Counted from the stretch's first letter, positions 24,001-39,000 are shown. The stretch is DNA of 64,000 nucleotides from Sweltsa coloradensis (GCA_024449915.1 JAMZAV010006213.1:1-64000), one strand, 5' to 3'. Program-made: numbers and translations. The notes: generated by a model from the sequence alone, not told the origin.

Positions 24001-27000
24001 TAACAATGGTATATACAGTAGTAGGGTTTATTACACCCATCAATTCTGTTTGTTGCATGTTGTTCAGCATAAAAATATCTGTGTCTTGTGCATTTTAGAA
24101 TTCATTTTGACGTTTCATTTTTTTCCAGAGCGTTGTACATCTGAATTTGAGTGCTTACGAGCGTGCCGTGTACATGTGTGTCTCGTGAAGACTCTTAAGT
24201 AATAAAAATCATCACCATCATGGCTTTATAATTAATTCTATTCAGATTCTTATTTACAATTATTTTACTTTTTGTATTTCTGTATTTTTCTGTTCTGGTG
24301 CATGCTCTCCTATGTATAGCCCTCCCTACCACACTTTGTACACCTCCAAGACTAGACTAGTGAAATGACGATTGTCAATTACTAATCCTACCTTGTCCCC
24401 TACAGGCCTGGCTCTTGTGTACGAGAGCAGTGACGAGGAGCTAAGACAGAAGCTAGTCGCTGAACTACTAGACCAGCTGACGTCTGGCAGACGTGCGGTG
24501 GCTCAAGTTACCAGTGATACCAAGCTTTTTGAAGAGGGTGCTCTAGGAAAGGCTCCAACAGGGTGAGTACTGTGATAGAGCATTGAAACGGGGTAGAGAC
24601 TTTATTCTTTTTCTTTTTCATGAAACCATGGTGAAGGAGCCGGGTCAAACAAACTATTTGAAATTTGAGTAGAATATTAGTTGACAACTATTTGCCAATA
24701 TTTGAATTTTGAAAATTTGCACACCCCAACAAATAACATATTATCTTTGCATAAAAGGTGATTTTTTTTCAACTTATAATTTTTACATTCATGAGTTTTT
24801 TACGTTTGTTTTTCATTCATCGACCTCCTTGCAGTGGCAACCTGTCTACGTACAAGGAACTCTGTTCCCTCGCCTCCGACCTCAACCAGCCGGACCTGAT
24901 CTACAAGTTCATGCACCTCGCCAATCACAACGCGATATGGAACAGCAAGAAGGGGGCCGCGTTCGGCTTCTTCAGCATCGCGGCGTCTGCGGGCGAACAA
25001 CTCTCTCAGCATCTTCCGAAGATCGTGCCGCGTCTGTACCGGTATCAGTTCGACCCGACGCCGAGAATACAGAACTCCATGATGAGCATCTGGCACGCGC
25101 TGGTGCCAGAGACACAGAAGACGGTAGGGATTGTTATTATTTATTTGCCTATGTTATCCAAAAAAACGGATAGTTTCCTCAATGTTCAAACCCTTGAACT
25201 AATCGTGTTTAAGCGTTTAAACGCGTTTTTTCCGGACCGCATAAATTGACAATTTTACTCGCCTTTATTCCGGTGGTCAATTTCCACAAAGCCCGTAATG
25301 ACATCGGCGTCCGTTTATCCGCGGTTTTATCGCACGTTGTGATGGAGATTGTTCAATTGACGCTGGTTGTTAGCGTCAGACGTAAAAATATAGCACCACT
25401 ATGTCGATGAATTACTTGCTCATCAGTCAAAAAGTACCTTTCTTAACGATTTTTTTTTGTCAAATTTAGTTCACTAACCTTAAGACGAATTTAATAATCT
25501 CTACTCGACCACTAAACGTTTAACCTTCCCATCCCTAATGTTATCCGGGGTCTGGGTGGGTCCAACAGTGTCTGGATTAGGGGAGTTGAATAGACCCAGA
25601 GCTTACCTACTCGCTCATGCTACGTCATGCTCATCATACAAGGCGAAAAAAAGAGGACGTCATCAGGGAACTTTCCCCTTCCCTTTGACTACCTATCAGA
25701 CGACGACAATGACAACACGAACGATGATGAAGACAAAGACGACCAGGAAGTAGAGGAACCCCCGTCCCCTTTCTGGTGTCTGGTTCTGGCCAGCACAGGC
25801 CTGCCCTCTCCGTATTACCCCGCATCTTCCCTTAAGCCCCTCTCTTTTGAAAAAATAACCGTCTGGTAATTAAACTAGGAGGGGGGGGGGGACACTTGGG
25901 GGAAAGGCAGAGAAGGACGACAGCCTACCTTTAAAGCTCTAGACGCTCAGTCTCCTATCCTTCACCCCGAGCGCTAGCGTGCCGATTAGAAGCCATCATG
26001 AAAGGGGAAAATCATTTCACTGCCACATAGATACTTCAGCTAGTTGTCTAATCTGACGTTTTAAGTGGCTGTGGAGTTGTGTTTGTTGTTGAGCGAATGG
26101 GCGAGCACCGCCATCTCTATGTAAGTATGCACAAATTTACGTAGGCCTACATTAAGACGCCTGTTTTTTCCCTTTCATGATGGCTTCTAATTGGCATGCT
26201 CCCCACGGCCATACTGAGAGTCTAGCATATTGATTGAATGCATTGGGTCTCAAAGACACAAATATATGAGAAGACAAGTTGCTGATATGTTTCGACCAAC
26301 TTATTATGGTCTTTAATTAAGAGTTTCAAGTATTGGTGGTAGGCATAATCATTTAAACAAAACCGTAAACACAAATAATATATTTTGTTGGAAGTCCAGC
26401 CACTTATCGATGCGTTTCTCTTTCTCTCTCCACAGATAGAGCTGTACCACAAAGGAGATCTTCGCAGACCTCATCTCTAACCTGACTGCCGGTCAGTGGC
26501 GCGTGCGCATATCCTGCTGTCTTGCGCTGTCGGACTTCATGCGCAGCGCGGCAGGCAACACTGCGCTGCGCGACTGCTGTGACAGGTGGGTGGGGTGCTT
26601 AGGTCCTGGGTGTTAGTTTATGGGTTGGGGTACAGGACATGTTACGCTTTGTAATGTTAATACCGTATTACATCAGTTTAGTTTTACATAGTGGTGCTAT
26701 CTGCGCACAAAAAAGTGTACTTTGTAGTATTTACTTCATTGTTAAGTTTTAGGAATGAATATCCTTTCAACATTAAGTCTGTAATTAATTAGTTTTGGGC
26801 TTCTCCTAGACATTTTTCATTTTGGGTCACATCCTTATTCCAGGAAGCTCTTCAATTACGTAATGTTAAAACACTTGGATAGGAGTATCCATAGGGAACA
26901 CGATAGCTTAGCCTACCTCGTCATTGACTTCAGTTTGACAAATATATCCAATTACAGGTAGCAGGTAGAGCTCTCACAACACGGGCACAGTAGCATTTGT

Positions 27001-30000
27001 TGAATGGCAGGTTGAGAGAGGCTTCATGCAAAATATTGTAGGCCTAAATAATAAATATGTATTGATGTTGCAATGACATGATTGTGTGTACACAGACTGC
27101 CCGAGCTGTGGACGCAACTGTTCCGCGTAATGGACGACGTACACGAAGGAACTAGAACGGCAGCTGGCAACACAACGCGCGTCTTGAGTAAGGTAAGACG
27201 ATACTAGGGGTTTTACCTTAGTTAACTAAGATACACGTAGCATAGGTAATTTAGTTTGTCTGTTTCTAGAAAGTTGCTACACATTCAAAGTTTGCTTGTT
27301 GTGTGCTTGGTCACGCAAGTGCCTACCTACCAATATTATACAACGATTCTTCCAGCAATAAGTCTCATGTTCCTGTCTGATCTTAAATTTTATATTTAAC
27401 TGAACAATATTGTCATTAAATTAACCCATTGGAATACTTTGACGAGTCATACTCGTCCATTTTTCGGGGGAACTTTTAAGGGGTGTAAAAATACAAAAAT
27501 ACAAATAATAATCATCATAACTCAGTTCCAACTATGTCGGTTATATAATGACAGTTATTATAATAAAAAATTTTAATCAAAAATTGCTCCAATTTTTTTT
27601 TAAATTTTAAATTCAAAATTTGTTTTTTAAATCTTGTGAATCGCATGGATGAATACTGTATGAATTCTATTTTTGATTGAAAATCCAAAATGGTGAAAAG
27701 GAACAAAATGGAGAGAAATTTTGAAAACTGTAATTTCCAAAAAGGCTAACATGCTCAATTTTTGAACCTAAAAAATGTTTGTACCGGTACGTGAAAAAAT
27801 CGGGAACAAAAATCTTTCCAGACAATCATAGAAAATAACTGTTTTATTTAAAACCAATGGGCTACGCTATGGTAAGTCAATTCCAAAATTTGCCATTTAA
27901 AAAAAAAAATTGCCCCGAAAAAAAAGGTATTAAAAATACCAGAAAAAAATTCAATTTCATGTTGTAGGAAAGGAACCTAAGAACCTGAATTTCTTAAATA
28001 AATAAAATGCTACTCATGGTTTAAATAAGTTTTAAAGTTTATTCACTTGTAAACATTGTCAATGTCAAGGATTGTTCCGTATTTGATTTAGGGTGATTGC
28101 AAGTTGCAACTCATCATGTGTAATGTGTATACAGTGTGTAATGTGTATGTATTGTTGCCTGCAGCTGTGCGTGCGCCTGTGCGACGTAACTAACGGAAAA
28201 GCTGGCGAGGAAATGGTGAAGACTATTCTGCCCGTTATACTTAACGTGGGAATCATCAACACTGTCTCGGAAGTTCGTGCCGTCAGGTTGGTCACACTTT
28301 AATGGCTGAATACCGTATTTACTCGCTTATAGGCCGCCCTCGAGTAAAAGCCGCACCCTTATTTTGACCACTCAATACAGTATTAGCAGAAACAGTGAAT
28401 TTTACATTTATGACACGTTTATTTATTTTTGTCTAAATGATCAGATTCACAATGCGTACAAAAAGTTCAACAATTTTACTGTGTGGTGTACTTTGTTAGT
28501 TTCTCGATTTGGTTAATCGGGAAACACTCCCGTAGGTGTAATTGTTTTTATTTTATACAATCCAGAAATTAAAAAAGTCCCGGTCGGGGCGGACTTTTTT
28601 AATTTCTGGATTGTATAAAATAAAAATACTTTGTTAGTGTTTATCAACGCATTAAGTTTTTTTTTCTGTTGTGTGACTTTCCACCCCTTTCCCATCTCTA
28701 ACCCTTTCTCTAAGTATGAATGAAGAGGCACCCTGGCCGAGCAACAACAGAAGGGGCAGCTTTTCTCTTGTTGCCAAGGGTCCTGGTTCGAATCCAGGGT
28801 GAGTCATGGATGTTTTGTCTCCCGAGCACCAGAGTTGGGAGGGAAGCCCCTATTACTGGTTGTGCTGACGGTGTGGCTCAGTATGAATGGTGTGTGAAGT
28901 AACCTTGCTGATGATGACAACATGCATGCAGAATTTACTTCTTGCTGGCCCTACCACAGGCTTGGTTATGTGTTGTGAGTTTTGTTTGCATGTAGTTAGC
29001 TGATTTTTAGTGGCCACCATCTGCCTAATGAGTCCCAGAAGGACGAAACGCGTCGTGGATTAAGGTAACAACTTTAAATTAGCTGCAGTTGTCATCAGCA
29101 GGTGAAAAGTTTTGTCGCCCCCAGCCCTTCAGGCTGGGATTTATGTTCTCTTTACTTTTCCAACCTGTCAACCCTTCTCCAATTTATCAACGTATTAAAA
29201 TTAAATCAAAATTTATGGGCCCACAATTTCTTTTATCTTGTGTAAGCCTAGTTTTCGTCCTTCTGGACTCGTCAGGCGGATGGTGGCCACTAACAATCAG
29301 CTAACTACATACAAAGAAAATTCACAACACATAACCAAACCTGTGGTAGGGCCACGCAAGAAGTAAATTCTGCATGCATGTTGTCATCATCAGCAAGGTT
29401 ACTTCAAACACCATTCATACTGAGCCACATCGTCAGTACATCCAGTAAGGGGGCTTCCCTCCCAACTCTGGTGCTTGGAAGACAAAAAATCCTTGACTTA
29501 TCTTGAATTTGAACCAGGACCCACCCTTGGCAACAAGAGGAAAGGTGCCCTTCCTGCTGCTGCTGTTCATTCTAACTTCTAAGGGAATAGGTTAGAGATA
29601 TAGGAAGGGTGGGCCATCTTTTATAGTTTACATTTTAAAACGAAGCACGTATCTATCTATCCGCAGCCTGGTGACCATGTCCAAGCTAACGGCTGCCGCG
29701 GGGTCTCTCCTCCGGCCTCATCTTCCCCGGCTCATCCCGGCTCTGCTTGAGGCAACGGGAGAACTAGAGTCTCGGGATCTGAGCCAACTCAGTGTCAGGT
29801 TCGGTGCTCAGCAAGAGGCTCAGGAGGTGATAGACTCTGTACGCGCTTCGGCTGCCAAGAGCCACTACACCATGGAGACAGTAGTCAAGGTGGGTAGCTA
29901 GTAAGCTCGTCTATGACATCATTCAATTATCGACATATTGAAATGTGATTGTTTGTAATTTTTTTTTTCAAAATCAAAAAATTATTAAAAGAATGGGTCT

Positions 30001-33000
30001 ATTTTTCATAATTTGTGGCTAAATAAAGTTGATAAGGTATCAGTTACAAACCTATTTGACAATTTTTACGATCTCACAATCCCGTTTTATGACCCGGCAC
30101 CTTCACCATATGCACCAGCCAGGTTAATTTAATTTAGACTACCTACCCGGCACCTCCACCAAAATTACAAAATTTAGCATTTTTTTGTGTAAATTTCATA
30201 TTTCGATATGAAATCAAATATCGTATTGAAAATATTTCCACTTATCGATATTGTATCGAAATATTGATTTTTTTGCCCAGCCCTAGTAGCTAGTAGGCTC
30301 GTCTCGATGTTCGAAAACGGAAGAATATCGTTATCTGTTTATCTAATTGCAAGCTTACCTTTTTTGACACATTTTTGCTATTCAAAAAGATGGCTCGTCT
30401 TGGAATTGATAACAAAGTAAACCTTAAGGTATTTATATGCTAGGCTATACTTTTCTTCTTAGATTTACTTTTAATGGGTGGTCGGGTTACAATAATTGAG
30501 TAAATACATTTGTGAATAATTGTTGACAATTTCCTTTTTTTTTTGGACTTTTTATTATCCTTGGGGGGGAGGGGGAGAAATCTCTGCTGACTTCGCTTGA
30601 AAGCAATTCTACGCTCAGCACAGAAAGCGGCTTAATTTGGGACAGTGCTTTAAGTGAAAGTCATTGACTGACTTGACGGAAACCTTCAGTTTTATGTCTT
30701 TAGGTTTTATGCTTGCACATACATAAGGGTATTATCGCAACTTGTGTCTTGTGTGTGTCAACACTTGTAACGTTTGTCGTATTCTCCGCAGTGTCTCCCC
30801 CACCTCGACGCCAGCGTGTTGGCAGAACTGATTCCGAGGGTCTTAGACCTGATGAAGAGCTCAGTGGGTCTAGGTACGAGGGTCGCCTGCGCTCACTTTA
30901 TCGTGCTGCTAGTTTCACACCTCAAGTTGGAGTTACAGCCGTACTCAGGTACGTGTTTGGAACTGTCAGTAAAACCTCGTTTATTCAAATTTATGTTTAG
31001 GCCTAAAACTGGAAACTGCCTAATACAAATGGTGCATATACTAATATTCATTGGCTTTGTAACTGCTTGCAAGCGAAGAAAATTCTCTGCTGACTTGCTT
31101 ACAAGTTACAAGCAATTCCCAAAGGTCTAGCGCAAAAAGCAGATTGATTTCGGGATAGTCCGTTATCCATTGATTAATCAAAGTCAGCCGCTGATTGGCT
31201 AATCTAGTGATGAGTCCATAGAGCAGCTTTGGTTTTAACAATGGGAGTGTAAGTCCAAATTCTTTAGTAAGATGCAAGTCCAATTGGAGTCGGAGAATTT
31301 GATCTTTACTATTAATCTAGACCAGGGCTGCCACTGATATTTTTTTCAAATCCTGTATGAGGACGTTAAAATATCCGCAAATATCCGTGAAAAGTCTAAA
31401 AACGTTGATTTCATTGATCAAACTATGAAAATGGATAAATGTGATGTTTATATTTGTTACCATCTTAACCTAAAAGTTGCCAAGGGCCTAGGCCCATGCA
31501 CAGATGAGAAGAAAGGAGCCAGAAACGCCAGTGGTTGCTTTAATTAAGATTGCATACAAATTTAAAATGCTATTTATTTACAGAAACTCCATTTTAAACA
31601 TTAAAATAATATTATCTGACCTGGTTAAAAAATTCTAGGTCTAGGCCCTAGGCCTAGCTAGGCCCTATGAATGTTGCATCACAATTTTGACCTAGGCCTA
31701 GGCCTAGCCTTGGCCCATGTGTTGTGTTCTATAATAACATTGCAGAACTTGATAATAACATTTTAATCATACTAATTCTATTTTTCACTTTAATATCACA
31801 TAATCCAAACTTTATAAACAAAAACGAAAGAAAACAATTTTGTAGGCTCTTGGCTGTTCAATTAAACTTGCATCCTCCCCAAAAGCAACTGCTTGGCTGT
31901 TTCCTTGCTTTTTCTCAATGGAAACAGTTCCTACTACACCTGGGACATGGCATGGCTCCGCCCATGCTCCGCCCCCTATCGAAAGTCGAATCGATTATCG
32001 CCCCGCCTTCAATGTTTACAATCGAAATTAGCCCGCGCAGATTCAAATATACGAAAATAAGCATAGAAAACATAACTAACAAAATATCCGTAAATAAGAC
32101 TAAAAATCCGTTTATCCGTTTTGCACCCTAAATATCCGTAAAAACTAAAAACGGATAAAATCCGTTAAAACGGCAGCCCTGATCTAGACCATAGTTAGCT
32201 CCTACAATAGGCTCTATTATATATTAATTTTTTATTCATGTTACTCATGTTATTTTTTATTTTTTAATCTCTGCAGAGAATTTTAATGATCAAGTACCAA
32301 AAGTTATGGCCAAAGACTTTTTTTTAATAAATAAAAAAAATCTAGTAGGCCTAGCAGATATTTGAGTACGATTTGAGTACTACTTAATAATAATACTCGA
32401 CTCGACAACACCATTTTAAATTTTATTAGGCCTATGCGAATGAAAATATAACTAATCTAATACTTAAGCCATGCCCAAAGCTTCTGTAAGGACTCCATAA
32501 ATACTGTATTTACTATTTATGAAAATATAGACCTAGGCCTTGGGTACTACTATATTTTAAATGATCAAGTTCAAAAAGTGGGGTGCGGCCATTATTCGAA
32601 GCCATTTGTAAATAGTGTTAAGGCCTACAACAAATATATTAATTAAAACTTGTGATTAAAAAAAATAGGGATGCTGCTATTACTCAAAGCGACCTATAAT
32701 CTAGAAAATACTGTTTGAATTAAACGGAAATTGGAATAAACAGTTTTAATTAATTTGCGCTTACTGTAGTAAGTGCTGTCTGTGTGTACTACTGTCGTGT
32801 AATCATCTCCTGCCTCCCAGGGTTTCTCACCATCGGTTCCCGTTGTTGCTTACGTAGGAAAGATAATGAACACGCTAGTCAACGGTCTGATGGATCGCAA
32901 CGCTGCCATACGCAAGAACTACTCCTCGGCCATCGGTCACCTCATCACGACGGCCAAGGACTCGAGCATCGAGCGACTGTTCAACAAGCTGCGCACATGG

Positions 33001-36000
33001 TACATTGAGAAGGTAACGCTAACAATACTATAATACTGGTCTTGTTCGGTGATAGACGCGCTTATACTTGTGGGTGGAGGTAATAGTGAAATTAGGTCTA
33101 CCAATCTTTTGCATCTTATTGTTGTTACTTGTATTGACTACTTTTGCACCTAAGCATACGTTTTATACAGTATTTGTAATTCTGCTTGTATTGTTGTAAG
33201 TGACGAGATACAATGTACTGATATGTTATGTACCTGATGTATCTATTAACTAGGAAAACGCTTAAGTCCCGCCGCGTTGTTGGATGAGCGTATATGGTGC
33301 ATTGAGATGCCATGTGTTACGCGGATTTTCTGTTGTTCTGTGAAAAAATCATTACTTAATCGAAGATTTTTTAAATTAAATTAAATTAAATAAAAAATTA
33401 ACTTAATTTTTATAATTAAAATAAAATAAAATAAAAATTAAATTAATTGTTTAATTAATCGTAATTTTTTAAAAAGAAAAAAATCGTAAAATTGCAATTT
33501 GTATAAGAAATAATTATTCGATTGCGCTCAAATTTAACACGAATATATTAATTCACGAAATTAAGGTTCTGTGAAAAAATCATTACAATAAGATACAGCA
33601 TGTAGGTGTTATAAGTCAAAGAATTGTTTAGAAAAAAAAACCCGTAAAAATTTTGATTTTCATGAGAAATAATTTTTCGATTACGCTCAAATTTTCACAC
33701 AAATATCTTAATTCATAAAATTAAGGTTCTGTAAAAAAATCATTACAATCGGATAAAGCATGTAGGTGTTATAAGTCGAAGAAATTTTTTAAAAATCGAA
33801 AAAAAATCGTAAAATGCGTTTTTATGAGAAAAAATTTCCGATTGCGCTCAAAAACGTGGCAGTTCTAAGTTCAGAGATTTCAAAGGTCTCCATAAAGTTT
33901 CATCGCAATCGGAGTATCGGTTTAGCCGGAATCGTGTTAACAAACACACAAAAATACAAAAAAAAAAAAAAAAAAACAAAACAAAACATTCCGGATTTTT
34001 TTCTCCAGTGTAGTGAAATGGAATCTTCGCTTCGCTCGCTACGCTCGCTACGCTCATCCAATAAACTTGAACTTGAACTTGAACATTAAAAAACTGACCA
34101 AATGCAAGACAAAGGCCATTAAAACTAGGGTTGCCGTTTGATACGAATTTCGGTATCGATAATCGGACCAGTTAAATCGATTATCGGTCGCGACAATCGA
34201 TTAAAAAAATATCACTCGCGATAATCGATTTAAAAAAATATCGATCGATAATCGAATAAAAATTAGGCCTAAACTTTGCTCGCATACCGACGCGGACCGT
34301 GGACCTTTTGCGAGTGCATTCTTTTGTTCCTTTTATTTGCTCAAAACAGGGTTTTTCCACGCTAGCAACGTCTTTCACGAGCTCCCCCCCCCACGCGTCT
34401 GGCCGGCCCAACGAGAGCGCGCTACGTGGAATAAACAGACGCTACCCGGCTTGAGTGTTGTCTTTGTGAAGGTCATTCTTCTTGGAAATCGTGGTTCTGT
34501 GAAGTTTCATTTCAGATTTTGTTGTGATTGTCGTTCATTCATTTACGTGATAATATCAGTTTAACTATTCAATGCTCCGATATTTATTATGCGACGAGAT
34601 GAATAATTTTGGACATTAGTTTGGAAGACGCCGTAATATTGATGTGAGAGAACTGATAAGATAATATTATCGTAGCACTACGGAATGAAGTAAAGCGATA
34701 CCAAGTTGGCGTGGAGTGGGGAGGAATGCATCTCGATAAAATACTTGTTGACCTTGAACGATGTACTACAATGCTGAGTGTGACGCGCCAAGGTTGAGCA
34801 ATCAGCGCCTGATCGGCGTGGGAGTGCAGCCGCCCGAGTCGAGCCGGCCCGTAACACACACGCGTTTTGCTAGTATCCTACTCCAGCAGTGCAGTTGCTT
34901 CGTACTTCACACCTTACGCGTGTTTGTAGATCTCGCAGTGGACCATTTTTCACGGAATAAAGCGATTAATGTCTTGACTGGTACTATTTTATGAAGTTCT
35001 GCAGAGCGGGTGGTAAATTACAAAATTTCGGGCAGGCGAGCTATTTGATTATCGATGTATCGATAATCGATTCTAGAAAACTGAATCGATTATCGATCGT
35101 TTCGGGAAATAATCGTATCGATCGATATATCGATTATCAAACGGCAACCATAATTAAAACGATAATAATTAATAATGATTAATGAATGACAAATGACAAT
35201 CAAAGATATTTTCACTTTACACGATGACATGTTGCATAAATTATTCAAATAAAGACCACTAGTTGGTCGAAACGTATCAGCAACTTGTCTATGTATATAT
35301 TTGTCTGTGCGACCTACCTAACATTTCTACGGTAAGCTGTCGACCTTCTGTACCTTCCCCCCACTGAAACATGTTTATTCATGTTCCCAGTTTAAGTATC
35401 CTACCTAGTCATTTAGGCCTCATTTATACCTAATTATGCAGTGGTATTATATTTTGGGGGGGTTCATCCTTACCTTCCACACTAAATAAACTGTACAGTA
35501 TTTGTCCTCACACTCTTGTCCCCTCTAGACCAACAGAATAGAGGTGTGGGGGGGTTTGGGCGGGAAAACCACTTCGGGGACGGAGAGGGAAATAAAAACA
35601 CCACATCACCGACATCTGTCAGCTGCTGCAGACCGCGCTAGAATCTCGTCGTGGACGATGAAAGCTCAGTTCGTACAGGGGGAAACCCTGTTATTGTACT
35701 TTTTGATTCGTGCACTATTTGTCACAAGGGTTTGACGGAAGGAATGAGTGAATTTTTGTTAAATTGTTGAACTTTAAAGCCCTACCCTTGTATTTTATAT
35801 TTTCACGTTTAAATCTACTATGTATTTCATATCTGTGGGACTTTCAATTTTTAAAGGCCTTAAGTCATTTTTTTCTAATTGTTCAAGCCAGTGTGAATCT
35901 GCATCTAGGCATGAAAAAGGCCAACCCTTAGGGTTGAGGGTTGTGGAATGTGAAGTTGGGGACCCGAGGTCAGTTTTGGTTGGGTTTCCCAGAGGGGCCT

Positions 36001-39000
36001 AAAAGTGACGCACCCCATGTTAAAACGGAACGTCCTAAAAAAAGAGCGTTGGCTCAACCTTCGACGGGCGAGCAAGGTTGTGGAATGCGGAAAGCAAAAA
36101 TGGAAAACGTCGGGGAAAAAACCAACGGAAGTGTTTTTTTGCAAAGTTTGTAGGACGAAGGGAAACCCCCGAAGGGACCCGCGGAAGTTTGAACCAAAAA
36201 GACTGACCAATGGCAGGTCCAGAGAGACACACGTGACCGGATGGGAGGCCGAGCAGAAACCCGGACGGGCAGGCGGAGGAGAAACCCACCCGATCACAGG
36301 GGGGTCACTTTTTGGAAACGGACGGTTGAGTCCGGGGTCATGAGTGCCAGCGGGGTCCTCCCCTGCGGCCCCATCATGGTCGTGGAGCCCCCGTCTATCA
36401 CGGAGGGGCCCGATAGGGCTGGGGATTTGGTTTTTTCAACCCTCTTTTATTTTGTTAAAACCCTATTTCGGAAGTATCCGAGCGTTTTTGGTGTACCCTA
36501 GAAGGGGGGAAACCCGACAACAGTACGTAACAATGACGCCCCCGGCAAGTACCCGGTAATTTAAAAAACCACACAGATTTGGGGGGAGCATGCGCTCCAT
36601 AAGTTTATATTTCCTGTTTGGGATGGTTTTGCGGTTCGGATAGGGGCACGTGTTTCCCAAATAAAGATAAAAACCACGTGGTGAGTAACCACCCCGATGT
36701 AGACCAAGGGATCTCCCCCTCTAGAGAACTTTGGGGGCGTGGAAGAAATTAAACTTGGGCGAGTACCCGAAAAGGGAAAGCAGTCGGACGCCAGGTCCGC
36801 GTCCCCCACTGGACGCCCCCCCGGGGGCTAGGCCTACCTACGCGCAGGAGCGCGCCCACCGTTTGAGCCACATCTTTTTCCCCCCCCCCCTTCATAAAGC
36901 CCAAGGAACAGGAGGACTTTGTAGTGAGAAGAGGGATTGGATGAGTAGGTTTTGGTGTTTACTTGATCTTTTTGTAACCCGGGTTCTCATGTAGTATTTT
37001 TTCTTTTGCCAAAATTTCGGATCGATCTTAACTTCCTTAAAAACCAATTCATTGTTGTAATTTAAATTCATTTTTTTTGACCCAGTAAACCCCACTAAAA
37101 GTACCATTTTTTATTTATAGTGATGTTGTCCCCTGCTTCCTCAACTCATAGCGAGTTTTTGCTGGGGCCCTCAGCCCACACCACGGTTTCTGGGTGGTTG
37201 ACCCATTTTTAGCAGCAGTGCCGGGGGCCCCGAACGAGTTTGGAGCGGACCACGACGGCGCGGTCCCCACTAGCGTGCTGATAAGGTGGGTTCTTACCCC
37301 CAGTGGGTAGTGTACTGGACCGTGCGGTGGCACTGGGGTAAACTTGGTTGTTGTTTTTTTGGTTTTTGTGTTGCGTTTTTGTGTTTTCGATTTGTTTTCG
37401 GTGTCCTGGGGTTTGTGTCTCAGCCTCCGCGAGCAAGCCTAGGGCAAGTAAGGGTCGGCTAGGGTTAGGAGGGTGCCCTTCGCCTACACCACCCCGACCT
37501 AAAGGGCTCAATTGGGAGTCACGAGTGAATCACACTTGGCGGGGTTTCGGGTCCCCGGGGCAAGGTGGTGTCGGTAAAAGGTTGCGACGGACTTCATAGG
37601 CAGGTTGGGCCCACGTGGGGTTTAAAAAGGGATGACCCAGGGGTGAAGTCACAAAGTGGCGCCCCAACGACGGGCCGATTCACCCGAACCGAGACGTAGG
37701 ACGTGCACGGGGGTCGGAACCCACAAAGGAGCCGAACGTGCAGGGCTTGGCGGACAAGATGGCGGACAGCCGCAAACGAAGTGTAGCAACAACGTAGAGT
37801 CCCGGCCAGTTTGTAGCCCAAGGAGTGGTAGTAGCGAAACCGAGCGGGGCAAAACGGGAAGTGCTAGGGGGACGTTCCTTCAATGGGAATGGGGGGAAAA
37901 ACGGAGAGTTGCGACCAGGGTGGAGTCTGAGAACGGGGAGATGGAGACCGAGCCTGGGGGGTCTAGAGGGCACCGAGTACGCACGAGGCGCGAACTGGGG
38001 GAAAAACTAGACGGGGTGCGGGAGCCGACATGCTACAAGAGTGATTGGGGGGCTTTCGCGATGCGGGAAAGCAATTTGGAAAGCGGGAGACGAAGCGCGA
38101 GAAAGGGGTAGGGAAAGCAGACGCGGAGCGCGAGGGCGTTGGACAGAGAGAACAGGCAGGGGGGCAGGTTACAAAGCGCGAGCGGAAAGAGAGACAGGCT
38201 CGGCCCGATGAGGAAAGGGGGAGTGCAGCAAGAGAGGCAAGACATTTTTGAACGGCGGCCGCCTCGATGAAAAGATTACCAGGGGGAAAAAAAATCGGTG
38301 ACCGAAGTAGGAGAAACTGTAAAGCCGAGCTAGAGGCAACAAGCCAGATCGTGACAAGGGTAGAAGGAGGTGCAAGACGCCACCACCGAAACGCGCGACG
38401 CCGTAGCAAGCCTAAGTGGCAACGTCGTGATGTTGGCGGAGCAGCTGGCAACGATGCGCAGCCAGGTCGCGGAGAGCGCGAGAGACGAGAGCGCGAGAGA
38501 GCGCAGCGCGAGAGAGGAGAGCGCGAGAGAGAATAGCGCGAGAGAGCGAGGCGAGGAGAGAAAGAGAGAGGCGCGCGTCGCGACGGTACCGAACGAAAAC
38601 GGGGACCGATAAAGAAGCAGAGCGATCGGGGTAATCGAGATGTCCAGGAAGGCATCAAAGCGAGACGTGCAAGACGTAGGGACGGTATGGCCGAAAAAAA
38701 AGAAGCACCGGGAGGGGATTGGTACCCGAACACAAGAAGTGTGGCGGGGTACACCGCATAACAACTTCAAATTTGTTCAGTTTGGACCGGAAGCAGGGTC
38801 GGTCGGCACAGCGGACCCGAGCGCCATAAAGGTTTGGTAATGACCGTAGGGTGGAAAAAAGGGGACACGTAGCTGTGTGGGTGTCGGGCCGCACTAAAAC
38901 ACGGACAGTGGTGGGGGTACCCAAACCGGGTGAGAACGGAAAATTAAGTTTTTCACACAAAAGACGAGGTGAAATGAAATGTGCTTTTCCGATCCTCCCC

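Noticed and set aside
25538..25869. Acidic reading frame rich in Asp/Asn (possible gene or extra ECPAS exon)
   Set aside because: ECPAS exons before and after join directly in family order and phase, and no splice sites or homologue support it.
29018..29061. Active hammerhead ribozyme
   Set aside because: The core reads CTAATGAG; loss of the invariant G5 should prevent cleavage, so only the copy at 54558 is proposed as possibly active.
37963..38754. 263-codon Arg/Ser/Leu-rich minus-strand frame in the LTR element
   Set aside because: It is the antisense of a purine-rich GAGAGCGCGA-type repeat; the composition is explained by the simple repeat and no domain is visible.
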